Shown here piece after piece: positions 34,772-43,622 of a DNA stretch of 64,000 nt (the first letter of the stretch is position 1; each line of letters starts with the position of its first letter). The notes beneath the pieces were generated by a model. That model was not told the DNA's origin. It did no database searches and saw only the letters and a list, made by a program, of their open reading frames with translations. Source of the DNA: Streptomyces amritsarensis. GTDB taxonomy: Bacteria; Actinomycetota; Actinomycetes; Streptomycetales; Streptomycetaceae. The stretch is taken from assembly GCF_001953875.1 (NCBI RefSeq), contig NZ_MQUR01000030.1:1-64000 (forward strand), given 5' to 3'. The position numbers and the translations under genes are program-made.

Positions 34772-35647
34772 ATGAGCCGGCGCCGTCCCCCTCGGGTGGC
34801 CAGCGCCGACCTGCTGAGCATGCTCGGCCGACTGACCGCGCAGGCGCGGCAGGGCGTGGAGCTCCAGCAGGCCCGCGTGGAGCTGGCCGAGGCCCTGCAG
34901 CGCGAGATGCTGCCCACCTCGCTGCCCTGCCTGCCCGGGCTGCGCACCGCGGCCCGCTACTCGCCCGCCCGCCACGGCCTCGACATCGGCGGCGACTGGT
35001 ACGACGGCTTCCGCCTGCCGGAGGGCGCGCTCGCCTTCTGTATCGGCGACGTCCAGGGGCACGACGTCGACGCGGCCGCCTTCATGGGGCAGGTCAGGAT
35101 CTGCCTGCGGGCCGTGGCGGCCGTGGTCGTCGATCCCGGCGAGGTCCTCAGCCGGGCCAACGAGGTGCTGCTCTCGATGAACCGCGACCTCTTCGCGACC
35201 TGCAGCCTGCTCCGCTTCGACCCGGACACCTGGGAGCTGGAGAGCGCCCGGGCCGGTCACGTCCCCGCGGTCTGGGCCACGGTCGACGGCCGGTACGGCA
35301 TAGCCGAGGACAACGGCGGGCTGCCGCTGAACCTGGTTCCCGGGTCGGCGTACGCGGTGACCCGGCGGCGGCTGACCCAGGCGGGCTCGATCGTCCTGCT
35401 CACCGACGGCGTGGTCGAGGGCCCGCGGTTCCCCCTCGAGGTCGGGCTGGAACGCGTGGTCAGCGTCGTCCGGGAGGCGGCGGGCACCGACCCCGCAGAG
35501 CTGGCCGCCGAGGTGATGAAGGTGGCCGATTCGACGGGCCACGCGGACGACGCCGCGGTGCTCGTCCTCAGCCACGACGCGGCCGCAACGGGCCCGGAAC
35601 CGGACTGCGGCCCCGGCGCCGGCCGGGAACCCCAGGGGGCGGCGTAG
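34772..35647 (+). CDS. PP2C/SpoIIE-family protein phosphatase
   Basis: A 291-residue serine/threonine phosphatase of the RsbU/SpoIIE group. A short N-terminal helix (LQQARVELAEALQREMLPTSLP) is the usual connector; metal-binding motifs follow: DIGGDWYDGF, CIGDVQGHDVDAA, LLTDGVVEG and HADDAAVLVLS. Such enzymes dephosphorylate anti-sigma-factor antagonists in partner-switching. No GAF, PAS or anti-sigma domain is fused. The MASE1 membrane protein gene starts 44 bases downstream and could supply the sensing input. Confidence 0.88.
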   Translation: MSRRRPPRVASADLLSMLGRLTAQARQGVELQQARVELAEALQREMLPTSLPCLPGLRTAARYSPARHGLDIGGDWYDGFRLPEGALAFCIGDVQGHDVDAAAFMGQVRICLRAVAAVVVDPGEVLSRANEVLLSMNRDLFATCSLLRFDPDTWELESARAGHVPAVWATVDGRYGIAEDNGGLPLNLVPGSAYAVTRRRLTQAGSIVLLTDGVVEGPRFPLEVGLERVVSVVREAAGTDPAELAAEVMKVADSTGHADDAAVLVLSHDAAATGPEPDCGPGAGREPQGAA

Positions 35648-35691
35648 CGCGTGTCACGCCCCGCCCGGCCCTCGGGCTGTTGTCTGATGAC

Positions 35692-36651
35692 GTGGTGCGC
35701 ACCGAAGGATGGCGACGTCCGGCCGAACTGCTCCTACTGATCCTCGCCGTCGCCGTCGCCTACTACATCGGCGGGCGGATCGGCCTGCGCCAGAGCGTGA
35801 CCGTCGACGGCGCCGAGGTCACCCCGCTGTGGCTGCCCACCGGCATCGCGCTGGCCGCCCTGCTCTGGCTGGGCCTGCGGGTCTGGCCGGGGATCTCCCT
35901 CGGCACCTACTTCGCCATCGAACGCATCAGCGAATTCGACCTCACCGACCTCGGCATCCTCGCGGGGAACACGGTCGCGCCGGTGTGCGCGTACCTGATG
36001 CTGCGCCGGGTGGACTACCGCACGCAGATGGACCGGCTGCGCGACGCGCTGGCGCTCGTCTTCCTGGGCGGCCTGCTGCCGATGCTGATCAGCGCGACGG
36101 CCGGCACCTGGACCCTCGTCCTCACCGGCGACCTGCCCCGGGGCGGATTCTGGCCGGTGTGGGCGGCCTGGTGGGTCGGGGACGCCATGGGGGTGCTCGT
36201 CGTGACCCCGCTGCTGCTCGTGCTGCGCCGGGCCCGGCTGCCCCGGGACGACTACCGGCTGGCCGAGGTGTCGGCCCTGGCGGTCACGTCCGTCATCGTC
36301 ACCCTCGTGGCCACCCGCAGCCACCTGTCCGTGCTCTTCCTCGTCTTCCCGCTGCTGATCTGGGCAGCCGTACGGTTCCAGTTCGCCGGGAGCGCGCCGT
36401 GCGCCCTGCTGATCTCGGTCCTGGCCATCTCGGCGGCGCACGACCAGGCGGGGCCGTTCGTCGACTACAGCCTGTTCGAGCTCATGGTCAACCTCCAGGC
36501 CCTGAACGGAGCGGCCGCCCTGACCGGGCTGCTGCTGTCCGCGCTCGTCACCGAGCAGAACAACGTACGGCTGCGGATCGAGCAGGTCTGCGAGGACCTG
36601 GCCGAGCTGGTGGAGCACCTGGCCCCGGGCGGCAGACCGCCCGAACGCTGA
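35692..36651 (+). CDS. MASE1-domain membrane sensor protein
   Basis: A 319-residue polytopic protein with eight or so membrane helices and the MASE1 signature (YYIGGRIGL near the N-terminus; VTPLWLPTGIALAALLWLG; WPVWAAWWVGDAMGVLVVTPLLL). MASE1 normally heads histidine kinases or diguanylate cyclases, but here no output domain follows; only about 30 cytoplasmic residues remain after the last helix. It may signal to the PP2C phosphatase encoded just upstream. The start could be TTG 35680, GTG 35692 or GTG 35695; none has a clear ribosome site. Confidence 0.8.
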   Translation: MVRTEGWRRPAELLLLILAVAVAYYIGGRIGLRQSVTVDGAEVTPLWLPTGIALAALLWLGLRVWPGISLGTYFAIERISEFDLTDLGILAGNTVAPVCAYLMLRRVDYRTQMDRLRDALALVFLGGLLPMLISATAGTWTLVLTGDLPRGGFWPVWAAWWVGDAMGVLVVTPLLLVLRRARLPRDDYRLAEVSALAVTSVIVTLVATRSHLSVLFLVFPLLIWAAVRFQFAGSAPCALLISVLAISAAHDQAGPFVDYSLFELMVNLQALNGAAALTGLLLSALVTEQNNVRLRIEQVCEDLAELVEHLAPGGRPPER

Positions 36652-36698
36652 AGCGCCCCGGGGAGGCCGAGGCCGTCCCCGGGGCGCCCCGCGGTGGA

Positions 36699-38369
36699 TC
36701 AGTTGCTCTCGTAGTAGCCGAAGATGTCGACGACAAGATCGGTCTTGTCCCAGCCCTGGTTCCAGAAGTCGACGATGCCGTTCTTCCCGGAGCCTGCCTG
36801 GACCAGGTTCGGGACGGTCTTGCCTGCCGTCCAGTTCAGGGTCGAGGCGGTGGGGCGCTCCGGGAAGACCTGGCGGCCCTGGCGGTACTGCTCGCGCGTG
36901 TTCGGGTCCGGGGCGACCGACAGGAAGCCCGCGCCGGCGGTGTTGGTGACCGTGGTGTTGAGCACGTAGCCGGCGATGCCGGGTTCGTCCGCGGACAGCG
37001 CCTGCCAGATGTAGCCGCGGCCCAGCATCGGACCGTGGGTCCAGCGCGGGTCGCGGGTGTCGAGCAGCCGGACCGGCCGCAGCCCCATGTAGGCGGCCTT
37101 GCTGTCGGCGCTGTAGTAGCCGACGACGTCGACGATCACGTCCGTACCGGCCCAGGAGCCGTTGCGGATGTTGATCGTGCCGTCGGGGCCGACCGGCACG
37201 ATCACCGCGTTGGCGATCGTCTGGCCTGCGGTGAAGTTCAGATTGGACGTAATCGGGACGTTCCCGCCGCCGGGGAAGACGGACAGGTGCCCGGCCTCCC
37301 CGGGGCCCGTCACCGTCACGTTCAGCGCCACGGCGGTGATGCCTTCCGGCACCGCGCGCAGGCCGCTGATCTTCGTGCCGAAGGTCTGCTGCCCCGCCAG
37401 CCGGCCCCGGGTGGTGCCGAGGCCCTCGCGGGTGTCGACGAACCGGACCGGCGTCATCGGCGTGTAGCCGGCCGCGTCCGCGCGCGTGAAGTATCCGGTC
37501 ACGTCGGCGATCAGGTCGACGGACTCGGCGCCGCGGTTGGCGAGCTCGACGTGGCCGTTCTTGCCGACGGGCACGATGACCAGGTTGGGGACGGACTGGC
37601 CCGCCTCGAAGTTCACGTTCGAGGTGGTCGGCCGCTCGGTGCCCTCCGCGAAGGCCGTGATGTGCCCCGCGCTGGTGGTGTTCGTGACGGTCACGTTGAG
37701 GGCGACGGCGGTGACCCCCTCGGGTATCGCGCCGCTGCCGCCGACCTTCACGCGGGTCGAGCCGTACGCCGGGACCTTGCCCCGGACCGCGCCGGTCCCG
37801 TCGCGGGTGTCCAGCAGGCGGGTCGGGGTGTGCGCGACGAAGTCCGAGCCGGCGGTCATGACCTGGAACTCGTTGACGACCTCGGCCTGGTTGGCCGGGT
37901 CCGCCACGGTGACCTTGACGGTGTACTGGCCGAGTCGCGCGTAGGTGTGACTGCTCTTCAGGATGGTCGAGCCGTACGCGTCCATGCCGTCGGGGCTGCT
38001 GCCGTCGCCCCAGTCGACGGTGACCTTCAGGGCGGAGTCGGCACTGATGACGGTGGTTTCCAGGTCGAACGCGTGCGCGGTGGTGGCCGCGGCGTTCAGG
38101 ACGAGGGCCAGGTCCGGGTTGCCGGCCGCCTGCTGGGCGGCGGCTCCGCCCTTGGCGCCGGGCAGGGCGGTGCGGACGGAGCGTTCCGCGGGGCTGTTGT
38201 AGGCCTTCAGGTCGGGCGCCGCGACCTTGGCCAGGTCGACGGCGGGCGCCCCCACGCCGGGCGCGACCGCTCCGGGCGCGACCGGCTCCGCAGCCTGGGC
38301 GATGCCCGGGGCGAGCCCGATGGTTGCCGCGATGACGGCGACGGAAATTACGAGACGGCGACTGCGCAC
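36699..38369 (-). CDS. Secreted PKD/DTR-repeat protein, paralogue A
   Basis: A 556-residue exported protein. A Sec signal peptide (RSRRLVISVAVIAATIGLAPGIAQA) precedes a PKD-like domain (VTVDWGDGSSPDG; SSHTYARLGQYTVKVTV) and three tandem modules of about 120 residues, each opening with P-x-R-(L/F)-x-DTR (TPTRLLDTRDGTG; TPVRFVDTREGLG; RPVRLLDTRDPRW) and ending VDxxxDVxGYY-like. DTR modules occur on actinobacterial surface and secreted proteins; their role is unknown, with adhesion or glycan binding a guess. GTG 38369 is preferred after GGGGGGA; ATG 38381 is an alternative. A close paralogue lies immediately upstream on the same strand. Confidence 0.8.
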   Translation of the reverse strand: MRSRRLVISVAVIAATIGLAPGIAQAAEPVAPGAVAPGVGAPAVDLAKVAAPDLKAYNSPAERSVRTALPGAKGGAAAQQAAGNPDLALVLNAAATTAHAFDLETTVISADSALKVTVDWGDGSSPDGMDAYGSTILKSSHTYARLGQYTVKVTVADPANQAEVVNEFQVMTAGSDFVAHTPTRLLDTRDGTGAVRGKVPAYGSTRVKVGGSGAIPEGVTAVALNVTVTNTTSAGHITAFAEGTERPTTSNVNFEAGQSVPNLVIVPVGKNGHVELANRGAESVDLIADVTGYFTRADAAGYTPMTPVRFVDTREGLGTTRGRLAGQQTFGTKISGLRAVPEGITAVALNVTVTGPGEAGHLSVFPGGGNVPITSNLNFTAGQTIANAVIVPVGPDGTINIRNGSWAGTDVIVDVVGYYSADSKAAYMGLRPVRLLDTRDPRWTHGPMLGRGYIWQALSADEPGIAGYVLNTTVTNTAGAGFLSVAPDPNTREQYRQGRQVFPERPTASTLNWTAGKTVPNLVQAGSGKNGIVDFWNQGWDKTDLVVDIFGYYESN

Positions 38370-38570
38370 CGATCCCCCCATTTTTGAACGTGCTCAGGTC
38401 TGAACGCCAGAGTACATAGATCTTCACCCGCGAGATCGCGAATACCTGTGCGATCAGGGGGAGATGGCTCTTTTCCGTCCCGCACCGATCCCTGTGTGCA
38501 GCCGGACGGCGCCGATGCTCCGGCTGCCCGCTGCGACCTGAACGACCCCCTGGCGCCAGGAAGAACGAGC

Positions 38571-38608
38571 GAGAGCCCCGCCCGATCGTGAGATCGGGCG
38601 GGGCTCTC
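38571..38608 (-). terminator. 17-bp perfect hairpin after paralogue B
   Basis: Perfectly complementary 17-base arms (38571-38587 and 38592-38608), starting GAGAGCCCCG, enclose a four-base loop (GTGA on the plus strand, TCAC on the transcribed strand). It begins 22 bases after the stop of the secreted paralogue B and is one of the strongest terminators in the window, insulating paralogue A downstream. Confidence 0.85.
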
Positions 38609-38630
38609 TCCGCAGGCGCGGACCGGCTGA

Positions 38631-40286
38631 TCAGTCGGTCTCGTAGATGCCGTAGAAGTCGACGATCAGGTCGGCGTCCTTCCAGCCCTGGTTCCAGAAG
38701 TGGACGATGCCGTGGTCGCCGGAAGCGGCCTGCACCAGGTTCGCGACGGTGGCGCCCTTCGTCCAGTTCAGGGTGGAGGAACCGGGACGGGGCGGGACGG
38801 GCGCCCCGGGCCGGTCGTTCACCAGCCACGGGAAGGGACTCGGGGCCACGGAGAGGAATCCGGAGTCCACCGTGGTGGTGACGGTGGTGTTGAGCACGAA
38901 GGCCTCGTCAGCCGCGGGGTCGTCATCGGGCGCGTACCACTGGGGGATGTACCCGCGGGCCGGCAGGCGCCCGCCCGGCCACCAGCTTTCGGGATCGCGC
39001 GTGTCGAGCGTCCGCCACGGGCCGATCGGCCGGTACGCCGCCTTGCTGTCCTTGTTGTAGTGGCCCACGACGTCGACAATCACGTCCGCACCGGCCCAGG
39101 CCCCGTTGAAGACACTGATCCTGCCGTCCGCGCTCACGGGCACGATCACGGAGTTGGCGACCGTCTGCCCGGCGGTGAAGTTCAGGCTCGACGCGGTCGG
39201 GGTCGGGCCGCCAGGGAAGACGGACAGGTGTCCGGCCTGCTTCGGGTCCGTCACGGTCACGTTCAGGGCCACGGCCGTAATGCCCTGGGGTACCCCCTTC
39301 AGGCCGCTGATCTGCGTCTCGAAGGTGCCCCGTCCGGCGAGCTGGCCCCTGGTCGTGCCCAGGCCCTCGCGGGTGTCGACGAACCGCGCCGGGGCCATCG
39401 AGGTGTAGCCGCTGCCCCCTGTACGGACGAAGCGGCCCGTGATGTCGGCGATCAGGTCGACCGAACTCCAGCCGCCGTTGAAGAGCTCCACGTAGCCGTC
39501 GGCGCCCACTGGCACGATGACCATGTTCGGGACGGAGCCGCCAGCCGTGTAGTTGAGGTTCGACGTGTCGGGCCGCCCGGAGTTCTTGTCCCCCGACCAC
39601 ACCGTGACGTGGCCGCTGTCGGTGGTGTTGGTGACGGTGACATTGAGGGCGACCGCCGTGAGTCCGTCCTGGAAGTCGCGGCTGGACGCCACCTTCACAC
39701 GGGTCGAGCCCCGCCCGGGAACCTTGCCGGCGCTCGTGCCCGTACCGTTACGGGTATCCAGCATCCGGGTCGGGTCGATCGGTACGAACTTGGCGCCCGG
39801 GGTCACGTACGCGACCTCGTTGGCAGCCTGGACTCCGTTGGCGACGTCGGTCGCAGTGACCTTCACCTTGTAATTGCCGAGTTCGGCGTACGAGTGCCCG
39901 TGGGACAGCGCGCCGGACCCCTTGATGCTCGCCTTCTCCGTCCGGCCGTCGCCCCAGTCGATGACGACGTCGAGCAAGGTGTCCGGTGCAGTGATCTTGG
40001 TGTCGATAACAAGCCCGTATGCGCTGTCACTTCGACCATCGATCGCCACCTCGATCCCCGGATGGTCGGCTGCGGCCTTGTTGCCGGCGTCCGGCAATGC
40101 CGTGCGGACCGTGCGGTCGGCAGGGCTGTGGAACTTCTCGCCCGCAGGCTTCGCGGCCTTCTCGGCCTTGACCTGGCCCGGCACGGCGGGCTTGGCCGGT
40201 CCCTCGGCCGCCGAGGCCGCGCTCGGGCTGAGCCCGAGACCCGCCGCCATGACGGCAGCGGTCATTACGAGTCGGTGATTGCGCAC
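38631..40286 (-). CDS. Secreted PKD/DTR-repeat protein, paralogue B
   Basis: A 551-residue exported paralogue of the protein at 36699-38369 with the same plan: signal peptide (RNHRLVMTAAVMAAGLGLSPSAASA), a PKD-like domain (DVVIDWGDGRTEKAS; LSHGHSYAELGNYKVKVTA) and three DTR modules (IDPTRMLDTRNGTG; APARFVDTREGLG; GPWRTLDTRDPES). Both genes share GTG starts after a GGGGGG-rich site and even a shared upstream CCCCCATTTTT pattern, so promoter and gene were duplicated together. The modules end in IVDVVGHYNKDSKAAYRP-like linkers. The 128 bases upstream hold its promoter. Surface role is unknown. Confidence 0.8.
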   Translation of the reverse strand: MRNHRLVMTAAVMAAGLGLSPSAASAAEGPAKPAVPGQVKAEKAAKPAGEKFHSPADRTVRTALPDAGNKAAADHPGIEVAIDGRSDSAYGLVIDTKITAPDTLLDVVIDWGDGRTEKASIKGSGALSHGHSYAELGNYKVKVTATDVANGVQAANEVAYVTPGAKFVPIDPTRMLDTRNGTGTSAGKVPGRGSTRVKVASSRDFQDGLTAVALNVTVTNTTDSGHVTVWSGDKNSGRPDTSNLNYTAGGSVPNMVIVPVGADGYVELFNGGWSSVDLIADITGRFVRTGGSGYTSMAPARFVDTREGLGTTRGQLAGRGTFETQISGLKGVPQGITAVALNVTVTDPKQAGHLSVFPGGPTPTASSLNFTAGQTVANSVIVPVSADGRISVFNGAWAGADVIVDVVGHYNKDSKAAYRPIGPWRTLDTRDPESWWPGGRLPARGYIPQWYAPDDDPAADEAFVLNTTVTTTVDSGFLSVAPSPFPWLVNDRPGAPVPPRPGSSTLNWTKGATVANLVQAASGDHGIVHFWNQGWKDADLIVDFYGIYETD

Positions 40287-40414
40287 CGGCCCCCCATTTT
40301 TCGTTGGTCTTTGGCACAAACTGATCAAATCTCGACCAGGGTACCCAGCCTGTGGGACATCCCCGCCAGGGGTTTTCGCCGTGGCGGGGACGGTGCGCGG
40401 CGGGGGGCGGTCCG

Positions 40415-41293
40415 CTACCAGGCCAGCTGGGAGATCTCCTCCGCCACGACCGCGCAGGCGTCCGCCGCGGGGTCGATCAGCGGGAAGTGGCCGACCCCGT
40501 CGAGCAGGGTCAGCCCCACCATCTCGCCGGCCTTCGCCGCCGCCGCCACATACGCCTCGGCCACCGCTTGCGGGACCACGATGTCGTCCCGGCCCTGGAC
40601 CACCGCCGTGGCGATGCCCGTCGGCAGCAGCGCCGCCGGGTCGGCCGACGGCAGCCGCTCGTCCCAGTGGTCGGCACCGCCCAGCAGTTGCGCGCTCGCC
40701 CCGCCGCAGACGCCCAGTTCCTCCGCCACCGTGAAGTCCGCGATCGGCGCCAGCGCCACCACCCCGCGCAGCATCGGCGGCGCGGACAGCCGCCACGGCG
40801 AGCCGTGCGGGAGGACGTGCCGGGCCGCGGCCCACAGCGCGAGGTGGCCGCCCGCCGAGTGGCCGGTGACGACGACGCGGCGGACGTCGGCCTGCGGCAG
40901 GGCGTCCGCGACGAGGCCCGGGAGGGCGTCCATCGCGGCGGCGACGTCGTCGAAGGTCTCCGGCCAGCGCCCGGCGACCGGCGTTCCGGCGTTCTGGTGT
41001 GGCAGGGAACTGCCCCGGCGGTACTCGACGTTGGCGACGGCGAAACCGCGCCGGGCCAGGAAGTCCGCGAAGGGGGTGGCGTGTTGCCTGTCGTAGGGGG
41101 CCCGCCACGCCCCGCCGTGCAGGACCACCACGAGCGGGACCGGGCCCGTGGTCTCGCCGCGCGGGGCGTAGAAGTCGACGACGTGGTCGGGGTGTTGCCC
41201 GTATGCGGCCGTCACGTCCGGTGCGACCGCCGGATGGGCGAAGGCCGAGGCGGCCTCGGCGGCGTCCCGTTCCACGGCGGCGGGGTCCGTCAT
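40415..41293 (-). CDS. Alpha/beta hydrolase, probable kynurenine formamidase
   Basis: A 292-residue alpha/beta hydrolase with oxyanion motif HGGAWR, nucleophile Ser in GHSAGGH, Asp in GRDDIV and His in GVGHFPL. HGGxW with GHSAGG is typical of esterase-type arylformamidases. It lies downstream of kynureninase and tryptophan dioxygenase on the same strand and would supply the missing step, N-formylkynurenine to kynurenine. A 171-base gap with a hairpin and GGAAC repeats separates it from kynureninase, so it may have its own promoter. Function is inferred from context plus fold. Confidence 0.7.
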   Translation of the reverse strand: MTDPAAVERDAAEAASAFAHPAVAPDVTAAYGQHPDHVVDFYAPRGETTGPVPLVVVLHGGAWRAPYDRQHATPFADFLARRGFAVANVEYRRGSSLPHQNAGTPVAGRWPETFDDVAAAMDALPGLVADALPQADVRRVVVTGHSAGGHLALWAAARHVLPHGSPWRLSAPPMLRGVVALAPIADFTVAEELGVCGGASAQLLGGADHWDERLPSADPAALLPTGIATAVVQGRDDIVVPQAVAEAYVAAAAKAGEMVGLTLLDGVGHFPLIDPAADACAVVAEEISQLAW

Positions 41294-41334
41294 CGGCTCA
41301 ACCTCTCGGTAACGCGTGGGACAGCGGGGACAGA

Positions 41335-41413
41335 TGTTCCGGTGTTCCGGCAGAGCGGGACCGTATCAGTCTGGAACAGCTGGTTCCGTGCCGGGCCCGG
41401 AATATGACCGGGC
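41335..41413 (-). promoter_or_regulatory. GGAAC-type repeat cluster and hairpin before the formamidase gene
   Basis: Two adjacent TGTTCCGG copies (41335-41342, 41343-41350) and an inverted pair GGAACA/GGTTCC (41373-41387) lie 42-95 bases before the formamidase ATG, surrounding a possible promoter. Next to them GCCCGG-N7-CCGGGC (41395-41413) could end the kynureninase transcript. The repeated hexamer suggests a regulator binding several times. Confidence 0.45.
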
Positions 41414-41464
41414 GGACGGAGCCGTAGCCCCGCCCGCCCTGTGATGTGACGTTTCGCTACCCCG

Positions 41465-42676
41465 TCACCCGAAAATGTGACCCAGCGTGCGCGCTGCGCG
41501 CTCCGCGTCGGCGAAACCGACGTACAGCGGAGTGAAGCCGAAGCGCAGGACGTCGGGGGCGCGGAAGTCGCCGATGACACCCCGGGCGATGAGCTCCCCC
41601 ATGACCTCTCGGGCGTTCTCGGTCCGCAGCGAGACCTGGCTGCCCCGGCGCTCGTGCTCGGCCGGGGTGACCGACTCGACCAGGCCCTGCGGGACGTACG
41701 CCGCCACGCATTCGAGGAAGAAGTCGGTCAGGGCGAGGGACTTGGCGCGCACCGCCTCGACGGCGACGCCGTCCCAGGCGTCGAGCGCCGCCTCCAGCGC
41801 CAGCATGGACAGGATGTCCGGGGTGCCGACGCGGCCGCGGGTCGCGCCCCGTGCCGCCTCGTAGGCCGGGGTCATCGCGAAGGGGTCCGCGTGGCCGTTC
41901 CAGCCGGGCAGGGGGGATTCGAAGGCGTCCTGGTGACGGGCGGCGATGTACAGGTACGCGGGGGCGCCGGGGCCTCCGTTGAGGTACTTGTACGTACAGC
42001 CGACCGCCAGGTCGACCTCGTGCGCGTCGAGGCCCACGGGCAGGGCGCCCGCGGAGTGGCAGAGGTCCCAGACCGCGACCGCCCCGGCGGCGCGGGCCGC
42101 CGCCGTGAGGGCCGGCAGGTCGTGGAGCCGGCCGCTGCGGTAGTCGACGTGGTTGAGGAGGACCACGGCGGTGTCCGCGTCGATCGCCTCCGCCGCCTGC
42201 GCGGGGTCGACGGGGACGACGGTCAGGCCCGCCAGCCGGGCCGCGGACTGCGCGATGTAGCCGTCGGTGGGGAACGTCGCGGAGTCGACCAGCAGCTTCG
42301 TCCGGCCGGGAGCGGCGAGGCGGGCGCCGCCGACCAGGGCCTTGAAGAGGTTGACGCTGGTGGAGTCGCCGACGACCACCTGGCCGGGGGCTGCGCCGAT
42401 CAGCGGGGCGATCTTGTCGCCGATCCGCTCGGGCGCCGTCCACCAGCCGCTCTCGTCCCACGAGCGGATGAGGAGCTCGCCCCACTGCCGGGCGACGACG
42501 TCGGCGGTGGTGGCGGCCACGCCGGCCGGGAGGGCGCCGAGCGAGTTGCCGTCCAGGTAGACGACGCCCTCGGGGAGGGTGAAGCGCTCGCGCAGCTTCG
42601 CCAGCTCGTCGGCGGCGTCCAGGGCGGCCGCGCGGGTGCGGAGGTCCGCCGCTATGTCGGCGGAGGTGTCAGACAT
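41465..42676 (-). CDS. kynU: Kynureninase
   Basis: PLP enzyme cleaving kynurenine to anthranilate and alanine. The 403-residue protein shows VYLDGNSLGALP (N-terminal substrate region), VGDSTSVNLFKAL, the cofactor Asp in AVWDLCHSAGALPVGL, and the Schiff-base Lys in GCTYKYLNGGPGAPAYLY, all diagnostic for kynureninase. Its ATG overlaps the tryptophan 2,3-dioxygenase stop by eight bases (ATGTCTGA). With the dioxygenase and formamidase it forms a tryptophan-to-anthranilate route, used for catabolism or to feed secondary metabolism. No kynurenine monooxygenase is present, so NAD synthesis by this route is unlikely. Confidence 0.93.
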   Translation of the reverse strand: MSDTSADIAADLRTRAAALDAADELAKLRERFTLPEGVVYLDGNSLGALPAGVAATTADVVARQWGELLIRSWDESGWWTAPERIGDKIAPLIGAAPGQVVVGDSTSVNLFKALVGGARLAAPGRTKLLVDSATFPTDGYIAQSAARLAGLTVVPVDPAQAAEAIDADTAVVLLNHVDYRSGRLHDLPALTAAARAAGAVAVWDLCHSAGALPVGLDAHEVDLAVGCTYKYLNGGPGAPAYLYIAARHQDAFESPLPGWNGHADPFAMTPAYEAARGATRGRVGTPDILSMLALEAALDAWDGVAVEAVRAKSLALTDFFLECVAAYVPQGLVESVTPAEHERRGSQVSLRTENAREVMGELIARGVIGDFRAPDVLRFGFTPLYVGFADAERAARTLGHIFG

Positions 42677-43514
42677 GGCTGCGCGCCGTCCAGAGCTCCG
42701 GGAAGACGTTCTTCGTCGCGCGCTTCTCCAGCCAGGCCACCCCGGCGGAGCCGCCCGTGCCGGTCTTCGCGCCCATCGCGCGGCGGGTGGCGACCAGGTG
42801 GTCGTTGCGCCAGCGCCAGACGAGCTCGGCCACGTCGGTGAGGACCTCGCCGAGCCGGTGGAGGTCGAGGTTCTCGTCGGGGGCGGCGTACAGCCCGGTC
42901 CAGACGGCCTCGACCTCGGCGGAGGCCTCGTAGCGCGTCGAGAGGTCGCGGTGCAGGACGGACTCCGGGACCGGCAGGCCGCGGCGGGCCAGGAGGCGCA
43001 GCACCTCGTCGTAGAGGCTGGGCTCCTGGAGGGCCTTCTCCAGCTCCGCGTGGACGCGCGGCGCACCGCGGTGCGGGACCAGCATGGAGGACGACTTCTC
43101 GCCGAGCAGGAACTCCATCCGGCGGTACATGGCCGACTGGAAACCGGAACCTTCGCCGAGGGCACCGCGGTAGGCGTTGAACTGCGCCGGGGTGAGCTGG
43201 GCGAGCGGGCGCCAGGAGGCGTTGAGGGCCTCCAGTTCACGAAGGGAACGTTTCAGCGCATCCATCGCGACCGGGATGCGGTCCTCGCGCAGAGCCTTCG
43301 CGGCGGTTTCCCACTCGTGGACGATGACCGTGAACCACAGCTCCATGACCTGGGTCGTGACCAGGAAGACCATCTCGCCGGGGTCGTCCGAGCGGAGGTG
43401 CTGGAGGTGGGTGAGGACGTCCGCCTGGACGTAGTCCTCGTACGGGGTCGTGCCGTCGAAGTCGAGGTTCGGGGTGTCCCCGCCGACTCCGGAGGCATCA
43501 AGGGTGTTCGACAT
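42669..43514 (-). CDS. kynA: Tryptophan 2,3-dioxygenase
   Basis: A 281-residue heme dioxygenase that opens the indole ring of tryptophan to N-formylkynurenine. Family blocks are LDFDGTTPYEDYVQADVLTHLQ, MVFLVTTQVMELWFTVIVHEWE, SGFQSAMYRRMEFLLG (substrate pocket), and RWRNDHLVATRRAMGAKTGTGGSAG with the heme-ligand His in the HLV stretch. The ATG at 43514 has GAGGAG six bases upstream, so the 50 additional residues possible upstream are excluded. It begins the kyn unit; a TATGAT -10 (43594-43599, minus strand) is a candidate promoter. Confidence 0.95.
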   Translation of the reverse strand: MSNTLDASGVGGDTPNLDFDGTTPYEDYVQADVLTHLQHLRSDDPGEMVFLVTTQVMELWFTVIVHEWETAAKALREDRIPVAMDALKRSLRELEALNASWRPLAQLTPAQFNAYRGALGEGSGFQSAMYRRMEFLLGEKSSSMLVPHRGAPRVHAELEKALQEPSLYDEVLRLLARRGLPVPESVLHRDLSTRYEASAEVEAVWTGLYAAPDENLDLHRLGEVLTDVAELVWRWRNDHLVATRRAMGAKTGTGGSAGVAWLEKRATKNVFPELWTARSHV

Positions 43515-43622
43515 CGCTGTCTCCTCGACACGTGCTTCCGGGTAGCGGTCCGCTCCTTCCGTGAGGTGAGTGGAGCCCCGGTCCCCTGCCCGCATCATAG
43601 GGCGCCGTCGCGCCGGCGCTCC

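Noticed and set aside
35734..38829. 1031-residue minus-strand open frame across MASE1 and the PKD/DTR gene
   Set aside because: It runs antisense to the MASE1 gene and out of frame with the secreted protein; its Arg/Pro-rich translation is typical of shadow frames.
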